Source: an uncultured Flavobacteriaceae bacterium (GTDB lineage Bacteria; Bacteroidota; Bacteroidia; Flavobacteriales; Flavobacteriaceae). From it: a stretch of 64,000 nucleotides of DNA. The first letter of the stretch is position 1. Each line of letters opens with the position of its first letter. The position numbers were made by a program, and so were the translations under genes. The notes under the pieces were generated by a model. The model ran no database searches and was not told where the DNA came from. It saw only the letters and a program-made list of their open reading frames with translations. Of this stretch, positions 27,164 through 35,908 are shown one piece after another. The DNA lies in the NCBI GenBank assembly GCA_947500385.1, contig CANMSA010000005.1:186001-250000 (forward strand), written 5' to 3'.

Positions 27164-28312
27164 CTAATGGGACCTATCTAATCGGGAGCTATTTCTTTTG
27201 TATTCCGCAGGAGAAACACCAGTCTCATTTTTAAAGATTCGATAAAAACTACTTTTTGATTTAAAACCACAACTTTGGGCAATCCCCAACAAAGAATATT
27301 TCCCAAACTCTTCCGAAGCCAATTTTTCCTTGACCGCTACAATGCGATGTTTGTTGATCAAATCATAAAAGGTAGTTTGCATATGCTGGTTGAGCAGTGC
27401 AGATATCTTTTTATCCGTAGTATTTAACAAATCTGCAAGTTTTAGGAGGGTAAGGTTTTCATCTAAATAGGGCTTTTCATGGAGCAACAAAAGCCGCAAT
27501 CGTTCCCGAAGCTCTGTGGCTTCCTCCTCACTAATGATTGAGGAAGCCCCACCCTTCTGTTTTTCAGACGTTGCACTTCCTTGCCTTTTTAAGAAGTCAG
27601 GTAAAAAAATGGTTGCTTGCCGAATGCCATAGTAGCCAAGATATACCAGTACGAAAATCATCGCCACTGCCGTGCCATAAGCGGTATCAAGTGTTTTAAA
27701 ATCAAAGGCCATGTCAAGGAATAGCAAAACCACATCTAACCCTACCACAATTGCCGAACTTAGCAACATTTGACGTATCCAACCAAAATCGTCCTCACTA
27801 AAAGTAGAATAGTTCGATTTCATTTTGGTTCTATAGGTATGGAACAAGCGAATCGAAAAAAAACTATATCCCAGAAAAAAAGCATCTTTCAACAACGTTA
27901 GATTATAGGTGGTTTCTAGAATTCTGAGGTGGCGAAAATGATAGGGGAATTCCATATAACTAAGTGCTACGGGAAATGAAAATATAACCGAATAGACCAG
28001 ATACGGTACAAAATGAATGTAGTTTCTCTTAAAAAAGTCCTGCCGCTTTTCAAATAACGATTTTATATATAGAAACAACAAGGCGGCGATCAAAAAACGA
28101 GAACCATCCTCTATGATATAACTAAGGTTGTAGAGCAGGGAAATTTCGTGTAGATCTGCATAAAAATTGATGATGATTACCAACACCAATAGAAAGATAG
28201 CGGCCAATAATACATGTGGTAATTGTCTTGGTTTTTTACGGCACAAACGCACCAAGATCATGAGAGCGCTTAGAATACCAACAATAAGAATAAAGTCGGT
28301 CAATAACTTCAT
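27164..28312 (-). CDS. membrane-embedded AraC-family transcriptional regulator (3)
   Basis: 382 residues: an N-terminal multi-spanning region (MKLLTDFILIVGILSALMIL and further hydrophobic helices to about residue 235), a polar linker (RQGSATSEKQKGG), and an AraC double HTH ending GFKSKSSFYRIFKNETGVSPAEY. It heads the second AraC-S41 unit. It is more divergent in its membrane part than the other two, which could reflect a different signal. Upstream lies the remnant of a serine hydrolase gene, so its original neighbours may have been partly lost. Confidence 0.9.
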   Translation of the reverse strand: MKLLTDFILIVGILSALMILVRLCRKKPRQLPHVLLAAIFLLVLVIIINFYADLHEISLLYNLSYIIEDGSRFLIAALLFLYIKSLFEKRQDFFKRNYIHFVPYLVYSVIFSFPVALSYMEFPYHFRHLRILETTYNLTLLKDAFFLGYSFFSIRLFHTYRTKMKSNYSTFSEDDFGWIRQMLLSSAIVVGLDVVLLFLDMAFDFKTLDTAYGTAVAMIFVLVYLGYYGIRQATIFLPDFLKRQGSATSEKQKGGASSIISEEEATELRERLRLLLLHEKPYLDENLTLLKLADLLNTTDKKISALLNQHMQTTFYDLINKHRIVAVKEKLASEEFGKYSLLGIAQSCGFKSKSSFYRIFKNETGVSPAEYKRNSSRLDRSH

Positions 28313-28445
28313 ATGCAGGGAGAGCTTTGTAAGGTCTTTTTCAAATAAATAGAGACTGTATGTTTTGCGCTTTCACAAGGTACTAAACATGGGGCAAACC
28401 GAGGTCTTATTAGATAGATTGGGACTTTTTTAAGTTCGCCAAGAT

Positions 28446-28697
28446 TTACAGATCTACCACCCCCGCATTGACCAAGGCTTGGAAGCGAGACCGTATTTGC
28501 AATTGCCTATAGGGCGAGAGTTGGATCATGAGCACATAGGCCAATTCTTTGCTTGGGCCGATCCTAAAATAGGTTCTCAACGCACCGCCCCAACCGTATA
28601 CGACGCGATTTTCACTAGGACGGTCAGAAGCGATGGCAAACCCAAGACCAAAACCGGTCTCCCCACGGCCCTTCAAATACTGAATAGACCTAATTTG
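28446..28697 (-). pseudogene. truncated serine hydrolase (C-terminal remnant)
   Basis: An open frame of about 84 codons without a credible start codon encodes only the C-terminal end of a class C beta-lactamase-like protein: TGFGLGFAIASD, then YGWGGALRTYFRIGP and a closing helix. The Y-G-W-G-G segment corresponds to the family's C-terminal H-x-G/K-x-G region. The N-terminal 300 or so residues, including the S-x-x-K and Y-x-N motifs, are missing. The homologous part ends at the stop codon of the ABC-M1 gene (28690), as expected if a deletion joined the two. Probably not expressed as a functional enzyme. Confidence 0.75.
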
Positions 28698-31600
28698 TGA
28701 GGAGTTGTGCGTTGTCTTCTATATTCTTATCGATACAATATAGGCCAGGGTCTACTCGCACCTTCATCGGTCTCTTATCAACTAGTAGTGAAATGTAGTT
28801 GTCCTTTGCGGTTACTTTTTGTTGTGCTTTATGTAGTAAGGTACCCGTTTCGTCATAGACCCCGATTTCTATAAAATCGGCCAAGGGCAAGTTCTTCTCG
28901 GGAGCATCTTCGAGATACTTGCGTACCTCAAAATACACCTCGAGCCGATATCGCTCATCCGCGGTCTTTTCCAGTTTGGTTTTTTGAATTTTTGAATCAT
29001 AGAAAACAACGGTTTCAAAAAGGTCTTTTACCAGATATTGAAGGGAATCGGGGGCCTTCCTTTTCAAATGATCAACCAATGACAAGGATGTGGGGTAGGG
29101 CGGCCCCGATTGCAGCCGGTAGTCATATAAAAATTGCTTTAGAATAAGGTTGAGCCGATCCCTGCCCAGGTGATGCCCCAAGGTATTGAATGCCATGGCA
29201 CCCTTACCATAAAACAAATGCTTTTGTTCCCCTACCAACTGTAAGGGCATCTCTTTTTCCGAGGCGTTGCGACGGCCATTCAAATAGCGGCTGCGCTGTT
29301 GTTCTAGAAACTGATGCGCCACCGCTTCCCCATAGTATTCACGATAAATATTCAAGGTCACGTATTCGGTAATGCTCTCCGACAGCATTCTACTGCCATC
29401 CGCATCCGCACCGATCAACTGATTGCCCCACCATTGATGGGTAAGTTCATGCGCAGCGACATAAAAAGCCAGATCCACCTTGTTGGTATTGGTATCGGTA
29501 TTGGCGATAAAACGGATTTCGGACATAGGAATACTATTGGCCATAGTGGTCGCAAACGAACCTTCAGAATCGGGAAATTCAATAATCCTAGCCTGTTTGT
29601 GTTGATAAGGGGCAAAATGTTTGGTATTATAATCCAAGGCCGCCTTTAAACCATTCATCATCTCGGTGAGGTTGTAGGTATGCCCTGGGTGATGATACAC
29701 CTCTAGTCCTACCCCTTTGTAATCTTCTTTTTTACTATGAAATCTTCCGGAATTAATCCCAAGAATATATTTGATCGGAGCTGTAGTTTTATAATGGTAG
29801 TAATTTCGGTTACCGTTTACCCATTGTTTTTCCAAATAGCCCGGCGCAATGGCAATTTGATCCTTTGCAGTGCTTACCGTCGCTTCAAAATCGATCAAGT
29901 CGGAATCAACAGCACCGTAATGATTGCTTGTGGCGGAGCTATCCGCGGGATGTTTTGAATCTTCCCCAAAGGAGTAACCCAATCTCGGAAACACGTCATT
30001 GAGAAGAAAGGTACCATTTTGAAGTACGTTTGAATTGCGTTCAAAAAAAGTATTCGCCTTGTTCCTTACTTTGAAGTTGAATTGAACACTATCTCCGGGA
30101 GGCATTGGTCGGTTCAACTTCAATACCGTAAACTTCATGATACTGTCTTGTGCCACTACCTTATAAGGAGAAGCTATTTGAAAAGTAGTATGTTCATCAA
30201 AACCGGTCTTTACCAGCAGCGTATCAAGAAATATGTTCGATTTATTCACCAACATATAAGATCCATTTGCCTCAAAGGAATTCGTTTTGGGAAAAAGGTC
30301 TAGTTGTACCTTCATAGCCGTAATTCTGGGCTGCAGCTTATTTTCATATTGCTCGAATTTCTCTTTAAACGCTTCAAATAGGTTGTTACGATCGGTAGCG
30401 GAAAGGGCGTCCCATCCCTCCTTCTTTTCCGCATTGTGAATCGAAAAACCCAGGAGTAGAAAACCGATCAAACAGCACCCCATTACCGATATCAGCGGGT
30501 TTTTAAAACGGGCCTTTGCCGTTTGAAAGCGTTCTTTAAAAGCTTGGGAAACACCCCTCACCCATAAAAGTTGTGCCAGCATCAAAAAAAAGACCGCGAA
30601 AAAGAACCAGTAGGTGACTACTAAAAAATAAGGGGCCAATGTTCCTGCATAGCCATTCATATCAGAATAAACGGTGGAAGGGGGCGTATTGAACAAAAGC
30701 AGTTTTGAGGTAATACCCACTTGCGGCAACCCGCTAAAACCAAGCCATCCGATGATGAGTACAAAAAGCCCCAAATAGGTATTCGTGAAGAGCGTTTGAA
30801 TGAAAATGGAGACAAAACTCCAAGTGACCAATAACGGGAAGGTAAGGAGGTATAGCTGAAATAGATAGAGGCCTATTTCAAAGTTGTGATAATCATTTAA
30901 TACTTGGATCCCAATGCCCGCCAGCATCAGCACCAGTAATAACACCATCTGCATTTGAAGTAGGGCGTTTACTTTCGAAAAAAGCAGTACCCAATTGGGA
31001 ATGGGGGTTACATCTATCAAGGCATCCATCCCTGTGGTTCTTGGCCTATGCACCAACATCCCCGAATACAAAAAAGTGGTCAAGGTCATAATCATGGTAA
31101 AGAACAAGGTGGGAACCGTAAGTACGACCCTTGTAACGGGCAAGAGTGCGATTTCCTCAAAATTAGTGACCCTAGCAATGGCGAAAAGCACCGCCAAAAT
31201 CCCAAAAAAAAGGAGCACCAAGAACATCCAACTTCTCATGATATAGGCCAGTTCTATACGAGAAAGCTTCCAAAGCACCTTTAAACGCTGTTTCCAAGAA
31301 AAATCAAATCGAAGATCAGCAAGCTTAAAGTGAATAGGGCTAGCGATTTCCGGTGTTGCAACCGGTTCTGTTTTCGATTTCTGAAACCAGAAACCGGCAG
31401 CATCTTCATGGAACGCAAACGTGCGGTACATTGCGCCGAAGATCAGCGTACTAAGGAGCAACCAAAAAAGCCGGTTTGCAATGATTATCTTGGAAATAGG
31501 TATTAGCCTTGTATTGGTATCGAGCAAGGTCCAGCTTTGTGAAGCGAGTTCTTTTGCATGTTGGGCAAAGGGATCTAATACGGACAGGGCATCTGCCCAC

Positions 31601-32214
31601 CCCATTCCTCCCAACCAGTTTTCAACGATCAATTGGAATAGAAAAACCACGATGACCAGCATGAAGCCTGCATAAATATTCCGCGTATAGGCAACTACCG
31701 AGAACACCAGCAATCCCATAAAAAACAAGGTCGGGAGTACATAAACCGTATAGGCTTGCAGGTACCCCATAGGGGCAATTTCGCCGAGCTTCGCCCTATC
31801 TAGGCCCGGTACGTGCTCTCCCAAATAAAACGCCAGGCCTGCCGAGAATGAGATAAAGACCACAATGGTAAAAGCGCTTAAAAATTTTGCCAACAGGTAG
31901 CTGCCCTTTTTTATGGGAAACGTATACAGAATAGTATGCATTCGGCACTTGTAATCTTTGTATATGGAAGCACCAATAATGGCCGGAACCAGGAACAGAA
32001 AAAACTTTGTAAAGTACAAGAGCATATAATTGATCTCGTATGGAGTGTTCATTAAACGCACCGTTTTATCGGAAGTGGTAGAAGGAGGATCAAAAAAACC
32101 AGCAGATCCGATGAAAACCAAAAAGGCAAAGACAAAAAAAGTAATAAAGTAAACATAGGTCACCGGTTTTCTTAGCCAATAACCCAATTCATAAAAATAG
32201 CTGTCCTTCAACAT
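28690..32214 (-). CDS. ABC-2 transporter permease fused to M1-family aminopeptidase
   Basis: 1174 residues. The first half has about a dozen hydrophobic helices in two ABC-2 permease-like sets. The second half is a gluzincin M1 peptidase domain with the zinc motif HELTH at 922-926 and the third ligand Glu at 946 (LSES), in the spacing this fused family uses. The peptidase side presumably faces the periplasm. The partner ATPase is encoded 17 bases upstream. It may export a peptide and trim it, or clear peptides from the envelope; the substrate is unknown. The operon is divergent from a membrane LytTR regulator. Confidence 0.93.
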   Translation of the reverse strand: MLKDSYFYELGYWLRKPVTYVYFITFFVFAFLVFIGSAGFFDPPSTTSDKTVRLMNTPYEINYMLLYFTKFFLFLVPAIIGASIYKDYKCRMHTILYTFPIKKGSYLLAKFLSAFTIVVFISFSAGLAFYLGEHVPGLDRAKLGEIAPMGYLQAYTVYVLPTLFFMGLLVFSVVAYTRNIYAGFMLVIVVFLFQLIVENWLGGMGWADALSVLDPFAQHAKELASQSWTLLDTNTRLIPISKIIIANRLFWLLLSTLIFGAMYRTFAFHEDAAGFWFQKSKTEPVATPEIASPIHFKLADLRFDFSWKQRLKVLWKLSRIELAYIMRSWMFLVLLFFGILAVLFAIARVTNFEEIALLPVTRVVLTVPTLFFTMIMTLTTFLYSGMLVHRPRTTGMDALIDVTPIPNWVLLFSKVNALLQMQMVLLLVLMLAGIGIQVLNDYHNFEIGLYLFQLYLLTFPLLVTWSFVSIFIQTLFTNTYLGLFVLIIGWLGFSGLPQVGITSKLLLFNTPPSTVYSDMNGYAGTLAPYFLVVTYWFFFAVFFLMLAQLLWVRGVSQAFKERFQTAKARFKNPLISVMGCCLIGFLLLGFSIHNAEKKEGWDALSATDRNNLFEAFKEKFEQYENKLQPRITAMKVQLDLFPKTNSFEANGSYMLVNKSNIFLDTLLVKTGFDEHTTFQIASPYKVVAQDSIMKFTVLKLNRPMPPGDSVQFNFKVRNKANTFFERNSNVLQNGTFLLNDVFPRLGYSFGEDSKHPADSSATSNHYGAVDSDLIDFEATVSTAKDQIAIAPGYLEKQWVNGNRNYYHYKTTAPIKYILGINSGRFHSKKEDYKGVGLEVYHHPGHTYNLTEMMNGLKAALDYNTKHFAPYQHKQARIIEFPDSEGSFATTMANSIPMSEIRFIANTDTNTNKVDLAFYVAAHELTHQWWGNQLIGADADGSRMLSESITEYVTLNIYREYYGEAVAHQFLEQQRSRYLNGRRNASEKEMPLQLVGEQKHLFYGKGAMAFNTLGHHLGRDRLNLILKQFLYDYRLQSGPPYPTSLSLVDHLKRKAPDSLQYLVKDLFETVVFYDSKIQKTKLEKTADERYRLEVYFEVRKYLEDAPEKNLPLADFIEIGVYDETGTLLHKAQQKVTAKDNYISLLVDKRPMKVRVDPGLYCIDKNIEDNAQLLTN

Positions 32215-32231
32215 AAAACGTTCGGTTAGGG

Positions 32232-33113
32232 TTAAATGGTTTGGTCTTTATCAAGTGCAATGAAATAAACATCTTCCAAATTGGGTGTTGCAGGTAAAAA
32301 TGCCGCATCGGGGCAGATGTCGGCAAACACCCTGACTTCGATGGTATTGTCTTGTTTGTATCCACTGGAAAGTACCTTGAAATGGTGCTTCAACCGGTCC
32401 AATTGACCCGCTTCTACAACAGTGGTCCATAGCTTTCCCTCTATTTCCGAAATGGCTTTGGAAGGGGTGGTTTGCTGTAAAATGCGGCCGTTGTTCATGA
32501 TGGCCATATCGGTACATAGCTCGGTAATATCCTCAACAATGTGCGTAGAGAAAATAACGGTGTTCTTGGTTCCTACTTCCCGAAGTACGTTCAGAAACCG
32601 GTTGCGTTCCGCCGGATCCAAACCCGCGGTTGGTTCATCTACTATGATCAGTTTAGGCTTATTCAATAGCAATTGGGCAATACCAAAACGTTGCTTCATG
32701 CCCCCTGAATACCCACTCACACTTTTTTTCCGCACCTCATACAAATTCGTAAGTTCCAATACCTGTTGTACAATTCGCTGCCGGTCTTTTTTTGAGGCAA
32801 TTCCCTTTAAAACGGCAAAGTAATCCAAGAGGCGAAGTGCCGAAACCTTGGGATATACGCCGAAAGATTGGGGCAGGTAGCCGAGTACTTTTCGCAGCGC
32901 CATGGGATCATCCAAGACACTTATACCATTAAAAGAAATGTATCCGTTATCGGGATGCTGCAAGGTCGCAATCGTCCGCATTAGCGAGGACTTCCCTGCG
33001 CCATTCGGACCTAAGAGTCCGAACATTCCCGGTTTAATTTTTAAATGAAGGTCATCCAATGCTTTTACGCCGTTCGCATAGGTCTTCGTCAGGTTTGATA
33101 CTAGTAGATCCAT
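32232..33113 (-). CDS. ABC transporter ATP-binding protein
   Basis: 293 residues, cytoplasmic ATPase. Walker A GPNGAGKS at 35-42, the signature YSGGMKQR, Walker B LIIVDEPTAGLDP and the switch His (FSTHIVEDI) are all present. A C-terminal extension of about 80 residues is typical of ABC-2 type (drug/bacteriocin export) ATPases. It lies between a 74-codon gene and the permease-M1 gene with spacings of 5 and 17 bases, so all three form one operon. Confidence 0.95.
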   Translation of the reverse strand: MDLLVSNLTKTYANGVKALDDLHLKIKPGMFGLLGPNGAGKSSLMRTIATLQHPDNGYISFNGISVLDDPMALRKVLGYLPQSFGVYPKVSALRLLDYFAVLKGIASKKDRQRIVQQVLELTNLYEVRKKSVSGYSGGMKQRFGIAQLLLNKPKLIIVDEPTAGLDPAERNRFLNVLREVGTKNTVIFSTHIVEDITELCTDMAIMNNGRILQQTTPSKAISEIEGKLWTTVVEAGQLDRLKHHFKVLSSGYKQDNTIEVRVFADICPDAAFLPATPNLEDVYFIALDKDQTI

Positions 33114-33118
33114 AGGTA

Positions 33119-33343
33119 CTAATTTTTACATTCTTGTCGTATGAGTTGTGTCAGTGCTTTCGGAGAAAGTAACTGTTGGGAGACCATCCAATCGGGAAAA
33201 TGGATAGTACCCATGCGATCTTTGGTAAGCGTTGCACAACAATAGGTTTTTATGAGCAACCGTTCCACAGGATAAAGCGCTATGGACACATTGACGAATA
33301 GCACAAAAAAGCAGCACAGGAAGTAAACCAACGTTTTTCTCAT
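33119..33343 (-). CDS. small membrane or secreted protein heading the ABC-M1 operon
   Basis: 74 residues. A hydrophobic helix (LVYFLCCFFVLFVNVSIAL, residues 5-23) near the N-terminus is followed by about 50 mostly polar residues containing a Cys pair (TYCCATL). It ends five bases before the ATPase start and is on the same strand, so it is co-transcribed with the transporter. I do not recognise it. It could be a transporter accessory subunit or an exported peptide substrate, and neither is shown by the sequence. Confidence 0.65.
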   Translation of the reverse strand: MRKTLVYFLCCFFVLFVNVSIALYPVERLLIKTYCCATLTKDRMGTIHFPDWMVSQQLLSPKALTQLIRQECKN

Positions 33344-33520
33344 ATCAGTACTAACACGTCTAAATTGGCCATTTGTAACGCGTAAAAAGCGATTATCTAT
33401 TGAACTGGGGCAAAAAATAGATGAACTGGGTACTCCCTATTTCTTAGGTTGACAAAATTGTTACAAATTGCGAACTCCCTCGTTATACATACAAAGCATC
33501 TCACCACTAGCACCAGGCAA

Positions 33521-34441
33521 ATGAAAAAAATAAGACTCCCGCGATTTCATCTAGAGGCTATGGCACACCTAGCTGTTTTTCTACTCTATTTTCTTTCCTT
33601 GAATGTAGAATGGTCCGAACCGTGGATCGCGAAGGGTATCTTACCCGAAGCGGTTCCTCCCCATTACGGAATTGGATTTCCTATCGTATATTTCGCCAAC
33701 GCATTCTGGCTCATTCCAAAAATATTGAAGCAAAAAAAATGGTTCACGTATATATACACTACATTGTTTCTGGCCATTGCTGCCGAGGCCGTTCGCGCTT
33801 TGTTATTTACAATTGTACTAGCACCAAAGCAAGCTTTTTATAGTACATTTTACCTGGAGATTATAGGGCCCGATAGTTTCTTCTTCGGGCGGCTCAACTT
33901 TTTTATGGCCAACGCCGTCTTTTTATCGTTTACCTATCGTTTGGCGGTAGACTGGATTATAAATCTGAATATCATAGACCGTTTGAAAAGTGAAAACAAC
34001 CTTCTTCAAACACAACAAATGGCCGTTCAGCTTACAGGGGATGCAAGTACCCTACAGACCCCTTCTTTTTTTCAGTTTCAGCCAGAAAAAATAAAAGAAC
34101 GGTACCGCACTACCTTGGCGGTCAAAAAAAGAACAGGGCAGGCATTTATGCCAATAGCGGATGTCGCCTACTTTCAGGCCCAAGGCGATTTTGTATTGGC
34201 TATAGGGCGTGATGGGAAAAAAAGTATGGTCAATGCTAGTTTGAAAGAGGTCGCTTCCTTTTTAGACCCAAGCCTTTTTTACCGAATCAATCGGAGTGAG
34301 ATCGTACAACGAAAATACATCGTACAATACGGGAAGTACATCAAAAATAGACTGGCAATTACCTTGACGGTTGCCAACACCACCCTCTACACGTCGAATA
34401 GCAGAACGCCCGATTTTCGCAATTGGGTCAAAACACGCTGA
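33521..34441 (+). CDS. membrane LytTR DNA-binding regulator without receiver
   Basis: About 306 residues from the ATG at 33521 (MKKIRLPRFH); an ATG at 33449 would add 24 residues with no obvious role. Four hydrophobic helices fill the first 150 or so residues, followed by a short helical linker and a C-terminal LytTR domain (VAYFQAQGDFVLAIG, FYRINRSEIVQRKYI). There is no receiver domain or kinase, so it is a one-component membrane regulator. It is divergent from the ABC-M1 operon, the likely target. Its stop abuts the stop of the convergent hydrolase gene. Confidence 0.9.
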   Translation: MKKIRLPRFHLEAMAHLAVFLLYFLSLNVEWSEPWIAKGILPEAVPPHYGIGFPIVYFANAFWLIPKILKQKKWFTYIYTTLFLAIAAEAVRALLFTIVLAPKQAFYSTFYLEIIGPDSFFFGRLNFFMANAVFLSFTYRLAVDWIINLNIIDRLKSENNLLQTQQMAVQLTGDASTLQTPSFFQFQPEKIKERYRTTLAVKKRTGQAFMPIADVAYFQAQGDFVLAIGRDGKKSMVNASLKEVASFLDPSLFYRINRSEIVQRKYIVQYGKYIKNRLAITLTVANTTLYTSNSRTPDFRNWVKTR

Positions 34442-35884
34442 CTACCGGGACGAAGCCGTAAAAGAAATGATCGCCTCACTTTTTGAAGGCGGCTCGGCAT
34501 TCATCGTTCCATAAAAATAGAGCGTTCCTTCTAAGGAGGTTTGGTTCTCGAGTTGTACCGATAGCAATCCAAAATCGGAAACCACTGCGTAACTGGTACC
34601 GAAACCAAGATGGTACATCTTTTTCGATTTTATAAAATTGACCGTAGGAACCGTTAAACGACCTAATGGCCCATTCAGTGTCAAGGAACCTTTATGCAGT
34701 TCTTCCTGCCCCTGAGGTCTAAATACAATGTCAACCCCCGTGGTATCCAGTAACCGTGGAGTAGCCTCTTCTTCATTCTTTCGAAACACTTGTGCCACGA
34801 TATGGGCCATTTCTTCGATCATTATTTGACGGCCTGCATTCATCATAATCGAGATTGATAAATCTTCTTCCGGATAGTGAACCACTACCGTACGGGCACC
34901 CATCCAGTTACCGGCATGCTCAATGGTTCGAAGGCCAAAAACATCGTATGAGGTGCGCCAAACGACCCCCACCTGGGTAGCCGTTCCGTTTTTCAGGGTA
35001 TGGCTTGTAAACATGTTCGAAACGGTCTCCTTTGAAATAAAGCCATTCGTATATCCGTGCATCATTTTCAACAAATCGGTGGGTGTGCTTCTGAAACCGG
35101 CGCCGGGGAGCGCATAGCTATTGTCCATCCATCGTTCTTTAAGAAGTTTGCCTTTTTTTAAATAATAAATTTGAGAGTCCAGCGAACTTAACGAGTCAAT
35201 ATTCTCAGGAAAGGTCTGTACCATGCCCAATGGTTTAAAAACCTGTTGTTGCATGAAATTTCGGTACGGCATCCCAGAGGCTCCTTCAATGACCGCCGCC
35301 AGAAAATTAAAGGCGTGGCTCGAATATTTATAATCCGTATCAGGTTCAAAGAGTAATGGGGCCGTAACCAATTCTACCGTGGGCCGAATGGTCGTATAGT
35401 GTGTTTTTTTATACTTTCCGCCTTTGGGTCTATGTGGCACTCCAGCGGTATGCCCTGCCAATTGCCTTGCCGTCAGCCGGGCGTATTTTGAAGCAATATA
35501 TGGGACATACTTTTTAATGGGCGCATCCAAATCGAGCTTCCCTTCGGAAACAAGCCGGCCAATGGCGGTAGCGGTAAGCAATTTCGAGACGGAGGCAGTA
35601 CGAAGCTGTGTACCAGGCCCCATTTTTATGTTTTCATTTATATCTGCGTACCCAAAACCCTTGGCAAAAACCAACCTCCCCTTTTTACTGATCGCCACCG
35701 ACATTCCCGGAATATTTGTCTGCTCTAAAAAATGGAGCGCCAACGTATCGATCAGTTTGGTCGCCTCTTGCGTGGTGGTAGGGGTGGTGTTCGAATCCAA
35801 GACATCGTAACCTCCTTGGGCACTGCCCACTGTGAATACCAAAAAGGTAAGCAAAAGTGCCAACAGGTATTTGAATAGTATCAT
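34442..35884 (-). CDS. serine hydrolase, class C beta-lactamase/PBP-like family (SH4)
   Basis: 480 residues with a signal peptide (MILFKYLLALLLTFLVFTV to SAQ). The motifs are S-V-S-K at residues 98-101, Y-S-S (YKYSSHAFNF, where Asn is usual at the third position) and H-A-G (IEHAGNWMGAR). A C-terminal domain of about 110 residues is beta-rich. Family substrates range from beta-lactams to D-amino acid peptides and esters. The gene is convergent, stop to stop, with the membrane LytTR gene. The Y-S-S variant also occurs in some active family members, so activity remains likely. Confidence 0.9.
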   Translation of the reverse strand: MILFKYLLALLLTFLVFTVGSAQGGYDVLDSNTTPTTTQEATKLIDTLALHFLEQTNIPGMSVAISKKGRLVFAKGFGYADINENIKMGPGTQLRTASVSKLLTATAIGRLVSEGKLDLDAPIKKYVPYIASKYARLTARQLAGHTAGVPHRPKGGKYKKTHYTTIRPTVELVTAPLLFEPDTDYKYSSHAFNFLAAVIEGASGMPYRNFMQQQVFKPLGMVQTFPENIDSLSSLDSQIYYLKKGKLLKERWMDNSYALPGAGFRSTPTDLLKMMHGYTNGFISKETVSNMFTSHTLKNGTATQVGVVWRTSYDVFGLRTIEHAGNWMGARTVVVHYPEEDLSISIMMNAGRQIMIEEMAHIVAQVFRKNEEEATPRLLDTTGVDIVFRPQGQEELHKGSLTLNGPLGRLTVPTVNFIKSKKMYHLGFGTSYAVVSDFGLLSVQLENQTSLEGTLYFYGTMNAEPPSKSEAIISFTASSR

Positions 35885-35908
35885 TGTGCTATTTTATTGT
35901 ATTAAAAA

